Assembly (NCBI GenBank): GCA_024644235.1
Contig: JAHELJ010000002.1
Span: forward strand, 62,001 to 126,000
Reading direction: 5' to 3'
Length of the DNA stretch: 64,000 nt
DNA from: Lewinellaceae bacterium
GTDB lineage: Bacteria > Bacteroidota > Bacteroidia > Chitinophagales > Saprospiraceae
The notes beneath the pieces were generated by a model, which ran no database searches, had not been told where the DNA came from, and worked only from the letters and a program-made list of their open reading frames with translations. The translations under genes and the position numbers were made by a program. Shown in pieces: positions 36,658 to 45,127 of the stretch (positions within the stretch are counted from its first letter, which is position 1; every line of letters begins with the position of its first letter).

Positions 36658-37341
36658 CTATTTCCGTGTGGTTTTCCTAGCTGTTGTTTTTGTAGAAGCA
36701 CGTCTGGCCGTTGTTTTTCTGGCGGCTGGCTTAGCAGCAGAAGCCCTTTTAGCTGCCGGCTTGCGAGCGGTTGCTTTTTTAGCTGCTGGCTTGGCAGCAG
36801 AAGCCCTTTTAGCTGCTGGCTTACGAGCGGTTGCTTTTTTAGCTGCTGGCTTGGCAGCAGAAGCCCTTTTAGCTGCTGGCTTGCGAGTCGTAGCTTTCTT
36901 AGCTGCCGGCTTGCGAGCAGTTGCTTTTTTAGCTGCTGGTTTGCGAGCGGTTGTCTTCTTAGCTGTAGCTTTCTTGGCTGCTGGCTTGCGAGCAGTTGTC
37001 TTTTTAGCGGTAGCTTTCTTGGCTGCTGGCTTACGAGCGGTTGTCTTCTTAGCTGCAGCCTTCTTGGCTGCTGGTTTGCGAGCGGTTGTCTTCTTAGCTG
37101 CAGCCTTCTTGGCTGCTGGTTTGCGAGCAGTTGTCTTTTTAGCGGTAGCTTTCTTGGCTGCTGGTTTGCGAGCAGTGGCCTTTTTAGCTGTCGCCTTCTT
37201 GGCTGCTGGCTTGCGGGCTGTGGCCTTCTTAGCAGCTGGTTTCCTGGCAGCAGTTTTCTTGGCTGCTGGCTTACGAGTGGTAGCCTTTTTCGTCGTGGCT
37301 TTTTTAGCTGGCTTTTTTGCGGCAGCTTTTTTGGTTGCCAT
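36658..37341 (-). CDS. Histone H1-like Lys/Ala/Pro repeat protein
   Basis: A 227-residue protein made almost wholly of about 20 decapeptide repeats of the type [10 protein letters not shown], with no acidic residues. It resembles bacterial histone H1-like (AlgP/HctB-type) proteins, which bind DNA without sequence specificity and compact the nucleoid. The DNA shows matching tandem repeats: three 60-bp units in 36728-36907 and further degenerate units beyond, so copy number is expected to vary among strains. A long open frame on the opposite strand is only a by-product of the repeats. The gene is monocistronic with its own terminator. Confidence 0.85.
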   Translation of the reverse strand: MATKKAAAKKPAKKATTKKATTRKPAAKKTAARKPAAKKATARKPAAKKATAKKATARKPAAKKATAKKTTARKPAAKKAAAKKTTARKPAAKKAAAKKTTARKPAAKKATAKKTTARKPAAKKATAKKTTARKPAAKKATARKPAAKKATTRKPAAKRASAAKPAAKKATARKPAAKRASAAKPAAKKATARKPAAKRASAAKPAARKTTARRASTKTTARKTTRK

Positions 37342-37520
37342 AGAACTAAATTTTAGAGGTTGAGTAAATTATTTTAAGTCAATTAGATTTCCAGATCTAC
37401 GAACAGATCATATTAAATCTTTTCACAATGCAAAGTTGCACAAGTTTTTATTAAAACTTCAATTATATATGAACTTTTTCTTTAAAGTAAAGAGAAGCTT
37501 GAAAGGTTCTAAACGGATCA

Positions 37521-37787
37521 TCACATCAAAGAATTGAGACGCGTTGTGTATTTCTCTAGTGTCTCAAAGATTTTTTCGTAACTGTTTGCAGCATCCGTAT
37601 GGATATCACTTAGTTCTGTTTCCAACTCTTTATCGGGATGATTCAAGAGATCTACCTCGATTTGTGCCATTTTTTCAATTAGTGATTCCTGACTATTCAG
37701 GATGTCTTCCAGCTTTCTTTTTGTTTCCCGCATGACATCACTTCTCGACTTCTCCATTTCTGTTTGATCTTGTTTGGTTCTAGTCAT
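37521..37787 (-). CDS. Small coiled-coil protein, function unknown
   Basis: An 88-residue soluble protein starting MTRTKQDQTEM at the ATG at 37787. It is nearly all helical with heptad-like spacing (KRKLEDILNSQESLIEKMAQIEVDL) and acidic overall. The open frame extends 75 codons further upstream, but that part is hydrophobic, Cys-rich and unlike the rest, so the shorter start is preferred. No family is recognised. It sits between the histone H1-like gene (same strand, 179 bp away) and the divergent 2TM-domain gene. Confidence 0.55.
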   Translation of the reverse strand: MTRTKQDQTEMEKSRSDVMRETKRKLEDILNSQESLIEKMAQIEVDLLNHPDKELETELSDIHTDAANSYEKIFETLEKYTTRLNSLM

Positions 37788-37937
37788 GAAGACTTCATTT
37801 GGGATTTTCGTCACAATTGAAGCTTTTGTTGAATCGCATGAGATTAGTTTAGTCGAAAGGAGATGTGGATGCTGTAGCAGAACGATTCCTACTGTAAAAC
37901 CTTTTACTTTAGTGAGTGTATTTGAAAATTGACTACC

Positions 37938-38351
37938 ATGACATTTCAAGATGACGCACTCAAAGTAAAGGCTCGAAAGAAGGTGAAACATAAAAAGGAA
38001 TTCTATATCCACTTTGGAATCTATCTGATCTGCTCCATCTTCTTCTTCGTATTAAATGTTTTAACTGGTTATCAAGACGGATCCGTTGAGCTATGGTTCT
38101 TCTATCCGGTATTGGCATGGGGTGTAGGTGTCGGTATTCACTATCTCAGTGTCTTCGGAATCCCCGGTTCCGATATTTTGAATACAGATTGGGAAGAGCG
38201 GGAATTTGCCAAGGAACTGGAACGGCTCAGAGATCATGAAGAGGAAATAAAACAATTAGATGCTCCAGAAGATGATCTCCAGCTTCCTGACCCTCGTTTG
38301 CAAAGGCGGAAGTTGTTGTCGGATGATTGGAAGGAGGGAGATCTGGTCTAA
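37938..38351 (+). CDS. 2TM-domain membrane protein
   Basis: A 137-residue protein with the 2TM domain common in Bacteroidota: a basic lead (ARKKVKHKKEFYIHFGIYL), two helices (about 26-46 and 60-80) and the HYLSVFG exit motif. A charged coiled tail (EEREFAKELERLRDHEEEIKQL) faces the cytoplasm. In other genomes this domain is often fused to LytTR or histidine-kinase proteins; here it stands alone. ATG 37938 is used; TTG 37929 would add three residues. Confidence 0.8.
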   Translation: MTFQDDALKVKARKKVKHKKEFYIHFGIYLICSIFFFVLNVLTGYQDGSVELWFFYPVLAWGVGVGIHYLSVFGIPGSDILNTDWEEREFAKELERLRDHEEEIKQLDAPEDDLQLPDPRLQRRKLLSDDWKEGDLV

Positions 38352-38373
38352 GATCTATCGCGCTGTATGTATT

Positions 38374-39216
38374 CTACAACTCCCTCACCCAAATGTTTCG
38401 AAAGCGAACCTTATCACCATGATCCTGCAGTAGCAAAGGCATCTTCTCGGGATGAGGAACATAGTGGGGTTTACCAATGAATATACATGGTCCCCAGAGT
38501 TCAGCATCATTTTGAATGAGCACCCCATTGTGAAAAGCCGTGATGGCAGCCGGCTTTTCCAAAGAGCCATCCTCAGCAAATGTTGGTGCAGTAAAAACAA
38601 TGTCGTAGCTCTGCCATTCACCGGGCGGTCTACTGGCATTTACCAGGGGCGGATACTGCTTGTACATTGCGCCGGCTTGTCCATTTGCATACGTTGCATT
38701 CTCAAATGAATTGAGGACTTGGATTTCATATAAGCCCATAAAGAAAATTCCACTATTGCTATACTGCTGATCTTTCTTGCCGGGGTCCTCAGGTGACAAC
38801 CACTCAATGTGAAGTTGTATATCCCCGAAAGACTGCTTGGTCTCAATGGCTCCACTTCCCGGCTTCACGATCATTGCTCCATCCTTTACCATCCATTCTG
38901 CATCCGACCACTCAGGATTCTGCACCTTTTGTTTGATGATAGCTTCCACCTGGTCCATTCGTGCACCATAACCGTATTTGGGTTTGTGCCATGCCGACAA
39001 ATCCGATCCATCAAAGAGTACGATAGCATCCGAAGGTGGTCCACCTTGCCATTGTGCCGGAGCAACCTTAACTGGTACTGGCTCCCACTGTTCGCTTTCC
39101 TTCCAAGGCTCTGTCTTCTGCAATTCAGCCCAATCTATCTCTGGCACTTCACCCTGTCCAATCGAGTTGGGAAGACAAACACACAAACTCACGAGTAAAA
39201 ACAGATATCTCAACAT
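38374..39216 (-). CDS. DUF1080 (3-keto-disaccharide hydrolase) family secreted protein
   Basis: A 280-residue exported protein with signal peptide 1-20 (LLVSLCVCLPNSIGQ). Family landmarks are IVLFDGSDLSAWH, WMVKDGAMIVKPGSGAIETKQSFGDIQLHIEW in two pieces, SNSGIFFMGLYEIQVLNS and a C-terminal KVRFRNIWVREL. The fold is a concanavalin-like jelly roll; members hydrolyse 3-keto-glycosides in periplasmic sugar breakdown, and many are untested. The ATG at 39216 starts the signal peptide directly. The gene is monocistronic, convergent with the 2TM gene. Confidence 0.88.
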   Translation of the reverse strand: MLRYLFLLVSLCVCLPNSIGQGEVPEIDWAELQKTEPWKESEQWEPVPVKVAPAQWQGGPPSDAIVLFDGSDLSAWHKPKYGYGARMDQVEAIIKQKVQNPEWSDAEWMVKDGAMIVKPGSGAIETKQSFGDIQLHIEWLSPEDPGKKDQQYSNSGIFFMGLYEIQVLNSFENATYANGQAGAMYKQYPPLVNASRPPGEWQSYDIVFTAPTFAEDGSLEKPAAITAFHNGVLIQNDAELWGPCIFIGKPHYVPHPEKMPLLLQDHGDKVRFRNIWVREL

Positions 39217-39337
39217 TTTGCTAACTTTTGATTTAAGAGCCTGCAAAATAAAATTGATTTTGAGAAAAAATCACCTTTATATTAAACCTTTCCAGAAATC
39301 CCAAGTCAAATCGATATCAAGACAAACTTAAAGAACC

Positions 39338-40438
39338 ATGCGTTACTTATTCTTCCTTTGGTTTCTCACTTGTATTCATTTATCCGAAGTCAGAAGCCAA
39401 TCTACGATTGACAGTACTGGTCTCCCAGGAGATCATTTTAGCCTAGAAGCTGCTTTGGATATCTTCAAAAAATCATCAAATCCGGAAGAGTTTGAGAAAA
39501 AATTAAATCAGGAGAACAACAAGATCAACAACCTCGATCTTAATGATGATGGTGACGTAGACTATGTCAGGGTAGAGGATCATCACGAGGGAGATGTACA
39601 TGCCATTGTCCTGCGAGTACCGGTCAGTGACGACGAACATCAGGACATTGCGGTAATTGAGATCGAAAAAATAACTGCAGACTCAGCTGTTCTGCAAATC
39701 ATCGGGGACGAAGATATCTACGGCGAAACTACTATTGTCGAGCCCGTCGTAATCGAGAATGGCTCGGGCAAGGGTGGACCATCTATGAGTGATGAAAGCT
39801 TAGGATTGGTGGTGAATGTTTGGTTTGGCTATCCTTGCGTCCGATATGTTTACAGACCATCTTATGTTGCCTATGTCTCTCCTTGGCGCTGGCATCACTA
39901 TCCAAGATGGTGGAAACCCTGGAGACCAGTGCGATGGGGGTTGTATGTTTCCTGGTGGAGACCCTTGCGGGTACATTATCATGTTGTACCGACTCACCGG
40001 GTTGTGCGCGCCCACCGGATCTATATACCGGTTAGACGAACCTCAGTCACAGTCGTTCAACGCAATCAACCTGTGCTCAATCAATTCCGCGCGAACCGAA
40101 AGCCTGGAGTGACTACCAAATCAACTACTACTACCACACTGGTCAAGGGAAAGAGGGGAACTGCTGTGTCAAGAAAACAAACTTCTAAAGTTGCTAAGAC
40201 AGGTAGGGATGGTACCACCAGAAAAACTGAGGTAACTGGGAAAACCGGTGCCGTCAAAACTGATAAAGGTGTGGTAGCTGGACGCAAGACCACTAAGAAA
40301 GGATCTGTCAAGAATGGCAAAGTCAAAAAAACAAAGCAGCAATCGACCACGACTAAAGTGGGTCGTTCGAAAGGCGGGAAAAAGGCAGGAGCCAAACGAA
40401 CTACAAAACGGTCACGGTCGGTCAGGCGTAAAAATTAA
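39338..40438 (+). CDS. Secreted protein with Trp-rich centre and strongly basic tail
   Basis: A 366-residue exported protein in three parts. After the signal peptide (1-20), residues about 25-140 form an acidic domain with an EF-hand-like loop (LDLNDDGDVDYVRVED). Residues about 155-225 are very rich in Trp, Tyr, Arg and Pro (YVSPWRWHHYPRWWKPWRP). The last 130 residues are Lys/Thr/Gly-rich and nearly free of hydrophobics (TTKKGSVKNGKVKKT), expected to be disordered and to bind polyanions such as DNA or polysaccharide. Similar three-part proteins occur in Bacteroidota without known function. Monocistronic by context. Confidence 0.65.
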   Translation: MRYLFFLWFLTCIHLSEVRSQSTIDSTGLPGDHFSLEAALDIFKKSSNPEEFEKKLNQENNKINNLDLNDDGDVDYVRVEDHHEGDVHAIVLRVPVSDDEHQDIAVIEIEKITADSAVLQIIGDEDIYGETTIVEPVVIENGSGKGGPSMSDESLGLVVNVWFGYPCVRYVYRPSYVAYVSPWRWHHYPRWWKPWRPVRWGLYVSWWRPLRVHYHVVPTHRVVRAHRIYIPVRRTSVTVVQRNQPVLNQFRANRKPGVTTKSTTTTTLVKGKRGTAVSRKQTSKVAKTGRDGTTRKTEVTGKTGAVKTDKGVVAGRKTTKKGSVKNGKVKKTKQQSTTTKVGRSKGGKKAGAKRTTKRSRSVRRKN

Positions 40439-40477
40439 GATTGTATAGTTTCCTTCACCTGTTCAAGTAACTGCCAG

Positions 40478-40491
40478 GAACAGATCTGTTC
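40478..40491. promoter_or_regulatory. 14-bp perfect palindrome upstream of the M14 peptidase
   Basis: GAACAGATCTGTTC, fully symmetric, 51 bp before the peptidase ATG and 39 bp after the preceding stop. It could be an operator; no T-run follows, so it is not a typical terminator. Confidence 0.35.
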
Positions 40492-40542
40492 TTCTATGCA
40501 GTCGATCGAACTTTTTCTATTTTTTGGGTAAATTCCGAGAAG

Positions 40543-43197
40543 ATGAGCAGGTTAGTCGGTTGTATTGATGTGGTCAAAATCTTAGCCACTCTATTCATTA
40601 TTTCATTTGCTTCTACCAGTGGCAGTCAAGTCCCACATCCAGGGGACATCTTTGGATTTAATCCTGGCGATGATCAAAAGTTGGCGAACTATAGCCAGAT
40701 GCTTGACTACTATCACTTATTGGCAGAATCATCAGATCGGGTGCAGCTGCAGGAAATCGGGACTTCTGTATTAGGAGAGCCGTTGTTGCTACTTTTTATT
40801 TCGAGCGAAGAGAACTTATCACAGCTAGAGAATCTCCGATCAATCAGTGAACGTCTGGCCAGGGCACGAATAGCTAGGGATGAAGCTGATCAACTAATCA
40901 ACGACGGAAAAGCCATCGTTTGGATCGATGGAGGCCTACATGCTACAGAGGTGGCATGCGCCCAAATGACAACCTTGCTTGCACACCGGGTTGCCACAGA
41001 AGAGTCTTTTGAAATGCAGCATATCCGGAATAACACTGTGTTGCTTTTGATGCCGGTCATGAATCCGGACGGACTTGACATTATTGATGCCTGGTATGAG
41101 AAAAACCTGGGAACACCTTTTGAAATTACACGCCCCCCTTGGCTTTATCATCATTTTGTCGGACATGATAACAATAGAGATTGGTTCATGAATAACATGC
41201 CTGAATCAAGAGCTGTCACTAATGTCCTCTACAACGAATGGTATCCACAGATTGTCTATAATCATCATCAAACCGGGCCCAGTTGGTCAAGAATTTTTAT
41301 TCCTCCTTTTGCCGATCCGGTAAACCCAAACATCCATCCAGGTGTGACTACCGGAGTTAACATATTGGGTGCTTCGATGGCCAACCGGTTTGCCATGAAG
41401 CAAATGCCAGGAGCCGTTTCAAGAGTCATCTATAGCATGTGGTGGAATGGTGGAATGCGCACTGTACCATATTTCCACAATATGGTGGGCATCCTAACAG
41501 AGACCAGTCATGCTACTCCCACTCCCCGGTTCTACGATCCTGATTCACTGCCCTCGTCTATAGCTGCAAGACGAGGTGAAGGTCAAACCACTGATGGCAG
41601 CAGCATCTTCTACCCTTATCCGTGGAAAGGTGGGATCTCTGATTTTAAACAGCCGGTGAACTATATGCTAACTGCATCGATGGCCGTATTACGCTCAGCA
41701 GCCGATCAGCGAGTGCAATGGCTGAGTAATATCTACGACATGGGCAGAGCAGCCATTAGCAAGGGCGAAGATGAGAGTCCATTTGCTTACATTATCCCTC
41801 ATGAACAATGGAACCGCGGTGAGGAAATCAACTTACTGGATATCCTTCAACTGGGAGGCATCGAAATTCAAGAAATCACCGAAGATATTACTATTGATGG
41901 CAGAAGCTACAAGGCGGGTTCTCACGTAATCTTTTGCTCACAGGCATTTCGCCCCTATCTCATTGACCTCTTGGAAAAACAAAACTATCCAATAAGGATA
42001 AAAAACGGGCAGCCGGAAACACCATATGATTTGGCGGGCTGGACCCTCCCGATGCAAATGGGGGTGGAGGTAGTCAGAATCGATTCGACTCTTTCAATTC
42101 CTGCCAGGAAAGTGGAGCACAAAATATCTATCGAACCTGGAAAGGTACACGGTACAGCCACTAGCTATCAATGGTCTGCCAATCCCAACAACAGCGTGGC
42201 TGCTTTCAATCACATTTCCGCCGCGGGTTTGCCAGTCTCATGGTTGATGGATGATCACAGACCCAACGCATTCTGGGTCGAAGTTTCAAATGCAAAGGAT
42301 CGACAGGTATTAGAAACGATCGCTTCGGACATTGGAGTTTCGTTTTCTCCAGCCGGAAAAAACAGAGAAGCAGTCTCATTGCAAAAGCCGCGGGTCGGAC
42401 TTTATAAGTCTTGGGTAGCCAATATGGATGAAGGCTGGACTCGTTGGCTCCTTCTAGAATATGGTTTTGAGGTAGATACTTTACATGACTATGATATCCA
42501 GACGAGAGATTTGTCGACGTACCATTCGATCATTTTACCGCATCAGAGCACACAAAGTATCTTGAATGGTCATGCTGAAAATACGATGCCGGAAGAGTAT
42601 ACTGGTGGAATAGGTCTAAACGGTGCACAGGCACTTGCAGATTATGTCACTTCGGGGGGAACACTTATTGCTTTTGATGCAGCATCAGATTTCGCAATTA
42701 ACATGCTCGGGCTACCGGTTCGAAATGTGGTGGCGGGTCAATCATCCAGACAATTCTTCATTCCAGGATCGATCGTAAAGTTGCAAATTGATTCCAGTCA
42801 TATCTTGAGCGCAGGTATGCCTGATGAAATGGGAGCTGCCTTTGTAAGAAGCAGAGCATTTGGTCCCGTAGTTTTATCCAAGAAACGGGAAGGTGGTATC
42901 ACACAAATGAAAGATCCACCGAGACCTGATATTGAAGTCATTGCCCGATATGCCGACAAAGGTGTCCTGATGAGTGGATTTGCCAATGGCGCTGACCACT
43001 ACTTGGGTGGCAAAGCTGCTATGATCAAATTGCCAGTCGGCTCAGGCTCGGTTATCTTGTTCGGGTTCCGCCCTCAGTTCCGAGGGCAGCCTCGTGGCAC
43101 ATACAAGTTATTATTCAATTCCATCATAGCTTCGGCGATGGAAACTGATGCCTCAAGTGGAAATTCTATCAAAACCTCAGGAATGAAAAAACAGTGA
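40543..43197 (+). CDS. M14-family zinc carboxypeptidase, secreted
   Basis: An 884-residue exported metallopeptidase. Signal peptide about 1-28; catalytic domain about 45-420 with the zinc motif HATE (H133, E136), the MPVMNPDGLD loop and NNRDWFMNNMPESRA. A later region (about 640-760) with YHSIILPHQS and GAQALADYVTSGGTLIAFDAAS looks like a class I glutamine-amidotransferase/flavodoxin-like domain often found at the C-terminus of this subfamily. It would remove C-terminal residues from peptides outside the cell or in the periplasm. The next gene starts within its stop codon (GTGA), so the pair is translationally coupled. Confidence 0.9.
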   Translation: MSRLVGCIDVVKILATLFIISFASTSGSQVPHPGDIFGFNPGDDQKLANYSQMLDYYHLLAESSDRVQLQEIGTSVLGEPLLLLFISSEENLSQLENLRSISERLARARIARDEADQLINDGKAIVWIDGGLHATEVACAQMTTLLAHRVATEESFEMQHIRNNTVLLLMPVMNPDGLDIIDAWYEKNLGTPFEITRPPWLYHHFVGHDNNRDWFMNNMPESRAVTNVLYNEWYPQIVYNHHQTGPSWSRIFIPPFADPVNPNIHPGVTTGVNILGASMANRFAMKQMPGAVSRVIYSMWWNGGMRTVPYFHNMVGILTETSHATPTPRFYDPDSLPSSIAARRGEGQTTDGSSIFYPYPWKGGISDFKQPVNYMLTASMAVLRSAADQRVQWLSNIYDMGRAAISKGEDESPFAYIIPHEQWNRGEEINLLDILQLGGIEIQEITEDITIDGRSYKAGSHVIFCSQAFRPYLIDLLEKQNYPIRIKNGQPETPYDLAGWTLPMQMGVEVVRIDSTLSIPARKVEHKISIEPGKVHGTATSYQWSANPNNSVAAFNHISAAGLPVSWLMDDHRPNAFWVEVSNAKDRQVLETIASDIGVSFSPAGKNREAVSLQKPRVGLYKSWVANMDEGWTRWLLLEYGFEVDTLHDYDIQTRDLSTYHSIILPHQSTQSILNGHAENTMPEEYTGGIGLNGAQALADYVTSGGTLIAFDAASDFAINMLGLPVRNVVAGQSSRQFFIPGSIVKLQIDSSHILSAGMPDEMGAAFVRSRAFGPVVLSKKREGGITQMKDPPRPDIEVIARYADKGVLMSGFANGADHYLGGKAAMIKLPVGSGSVILFGFRPQFRGQPRGTYKLLFNSIIASAMETDASSGNSIKTSGMKKQ

Positions 43198-43661
43198 TCA
43201 TCAACTGTGTATTCCTTCTTCTCCTTCATCCGATCTATATCAGTACCTCGGATGTGATTTTTGATGCTCAAGGGAGCTGGTCAGGAACGATCAAGGTCTT
43301 TTATGATGATCTCGAAGATGCCCTACAAAACCAGGGAGGTAAACGCCCAAATCTCACTTCTGAAAATTTAGAGCATTACTATCCTCAAATGTACATTTAT
43401 CTCAGTGCCAACCTTCGATTCATGCAAGGACAAATCTTATCATACCGGTTGGTTTCTGCCAGCAGGTTGGGTGATGTCATTACGATTTCATTCCAGGGAA
43501 ATACAAAGTGGGAACCCAACCCCCTAACAATTTCCAACACGCTACTGCTGGACCTTTTTGAGTCCCAAAAGAATATCATGACCATTCGCCGAAGCAGCGA
43601 CAGCAATTTCTTCTATCTGAGAAAAGGTTTGACGTCAAAGTCGATAGACCTCTCAGATTGA
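43194..43661 (+). CDS. Small secreted protein coupled to the M14 peptidase
   Basis: A 155-residue protein beginning at a GTG that overlaps the peptidase stop (GTGA). The N-terminus is hydrophobic (VFLLLLHPIYIS), consistent with a signal peptide. The rest is a mixed fold with YDDLEDALQNQGG, a YIYLSANLRFMQGQI strand pair and ISFQGNTKW; no family is recognised. Coupling suggests it is made in step with the peptidase, perhaps as a partner or inhibitor, which is inference. It converges on the M20 gene. Confidence 0.65.
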   Translation: MIINCVFLLLLHPIYISTSDVIFDAQGSWSGTIKVFYDDLEDALQNQGGKRPNLTSENLEHYYPQMYIYLSANLRFMQGQILSYRLVSASRLGDVITISFQGNTKWEPNPLTISNTLLLDLFESQKNIMTIRRSSDSNFFYLRKGLTSKSIDLSD

Positions 43662-43669
43662 TATCGGAA

Positions 43670-44983
43670 TCAACCTTTGTCCTCGTTTAAGAGGTCCACC
43701 AAGATTTGAGAGACAACCTTAACTCCCGTCTCAATAGATGGGGCAGGCTCGGGGTAATAGAAGGGTGAATGGAGAGCAGGAATACTTTCCCCTTTCTTAG
43801 CAGCCTCTACCCTATCCTCAGGCACTGTTCCCAGCCAAAACAAGACGGTTGGGATGTCATGATCAGTATGGCCATACCTGCTAAAATCCTCAGCCACCAT
43901 CTGAGGTGGTGCATGCACTACATTGCTCTGATCTAATACCTTATGAGCAGAAGAGATCATCCTGTCAACCAGGTCCGGATCATTAAAATTTGGAGGGGTG
44001 GCTGTGTCTGGAATAAGGATCTCCGGAAACTTTTCTTCGGGTAGGCCGGCTGAGATCGCTATTCCTCTCGCTATTTCTCTGATTCGTTGATGAACCCTCA
44101 ACCTCACTTCTTCCTTAAAAGTACGAAGTGTAAGTTGCAGCGTAACTTCGTCTGGGATGATATTGTGCTTGGTACCACCGTGAATGGCCCCGACCGTCAC
44201 TACTGCTGATTCGATGGGATCAATGCTGCGACTGACGATGGTCTGCAATTCCATGACCATCAACGAAGCTAAGACAACAGGATCAACTGATTTGTGAGGT
44301 GAAGCTCCGTGTGCACCATACCCAAATATTTTGATATCGACGCTTTCTGCTGTTGCCATGGTATAACCCTTGCCGAACCCAACTTGTCCAGCTGGGATAT
44401 CCGGACTAGAATGTAGTCCAACACCATAATCAGGCAGTGGGAATTTCTCATATAAGCCGGCATCCAACATCATCTTAGCACCAGCTCCGATCTCTTCCGC
44501 TGGCTGACCAATGAAGACTAAAGTCCCACTCCAAGCCTCAAGATTCGCAGCCAGGGCTCTAGCGGTTCCCAGCCATACGGTCATGTGCATATCATGTCCA
44601 CAAGCATGCATTGTACGATTCTCCACACCATTCATATCAGCCATCCGGTAGTCACTGGCATATGGTAAATCAGTTTTCTCAATCACAGGAAGACCGTCCA
44701 TGTCAGTCCGATATAAGACGGTTGGACCATCTCCATTCCTTAAAAGACATACAATTCCATGCCCACCAAACTGTTCCGTCACCTCAAACCCTGCGGATCT
44801 CATTTCCACGGCCAGTTTAGCAGCAGTCTCTTTTTCGAACAAGGACAACTCGGGCTTTTTGTGCAACTCCTGGTAGAATTGCTCTAGAAATTCCAGATCA
44901 GCTTTGACATGCTTATCAAGTATTTGTTGGAAAGGAGTGGTGAACAAAAGAGAAAACCAGAAGACACGAAGAATCGTCAACAT
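43670..44983 (-). CDS. M20-family amidohydrolase (hippurate/IAA-amino-acid hydrolase type)
   Basis: A 437-residue exported enzyme. From the ATG at 44983 it has a signal-like helix (LTILRVFWFSLLF). The M20D landmarks follow: LHKKPELSLFEKETA, the metal motif MHACGHDMH, GQPAEEIGAGAKMM with the catalytic Glu pair, GAHGASPHKSVDPV of the lid domain, and the last ligand region HSPFYYPEP. Members cleave N-acyl amino acids. An extended frame to 45103 would add 40 residues ahead of the signal sequence and was rejected. A periplasmic location pairs well with the M14 peptidase nearby for using peptides. Confidence 0.9.
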   Translation of the reverse strand: MLTILRVFWFSLLFTTPFQQILDKHVKADLEFLEQFYQELHKKPELSLFEKETAAKLAVEMRSAGFEVTEQFGGHGIVCLLRNGDGPTVLYRTDMDGLPVIEKTDLPYASDYRMADMNGVENRTMHACGHDMHMTVWLGTARALAANLEAWSGTLVFIGQPAEEIGAGAKMMLDAGLYEKFPLPDYGVGLHSSPDIPAGQVGFGKGYTMATAESVDIKIFGYGAHGASPHKSVDPVVLASLMVMELQTIVSRSIDPIESAVVTVGAIHGGTKHNIIPDEVTLQLTLRTFKEEVRLRVHQRIREIARGIAISAGLPEEKFPEILIPDTATPPNFNDPDLVDRMISSAHKVLDQSNVVHAPPQMVAEDFSRYGHTDHDIPTVLFWLGTVPEDRVEAAKKGESIPALHSPFYYPEPAPSIETGVKVVSQILVDLLNEDKG

Positions 44984-45127
44984 GAGATATGTAGTTATGA
45001 AGTGGGAAGTTATGAAAAGAATAGTTGACTCTTTGTCCCTCGAGGCAGAAGCAAGTTGGAGAATGTTTGATTTTCTTGACAAAAGGAGGTAACTTCTCTC
45101 CACCCATCGCCTACGAATATTACTGCC

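Noticed and set aside
36644-37363. 239-codon Leu/Ala/Val-rich open frame opposite the histone H1-like gene
   Set aside because: It exists because the repeats lack stops in the complementary frame. The Lys/Ala/Pro frame matches a known family and has its own terminator.
37788-38012. 75-codon upstream extension of the small coiled-coil gene
   Set aside because: The composition changes sharply to hydrophobic and Cys-rich, and it would overlap the start of the divergent 2TM gene.
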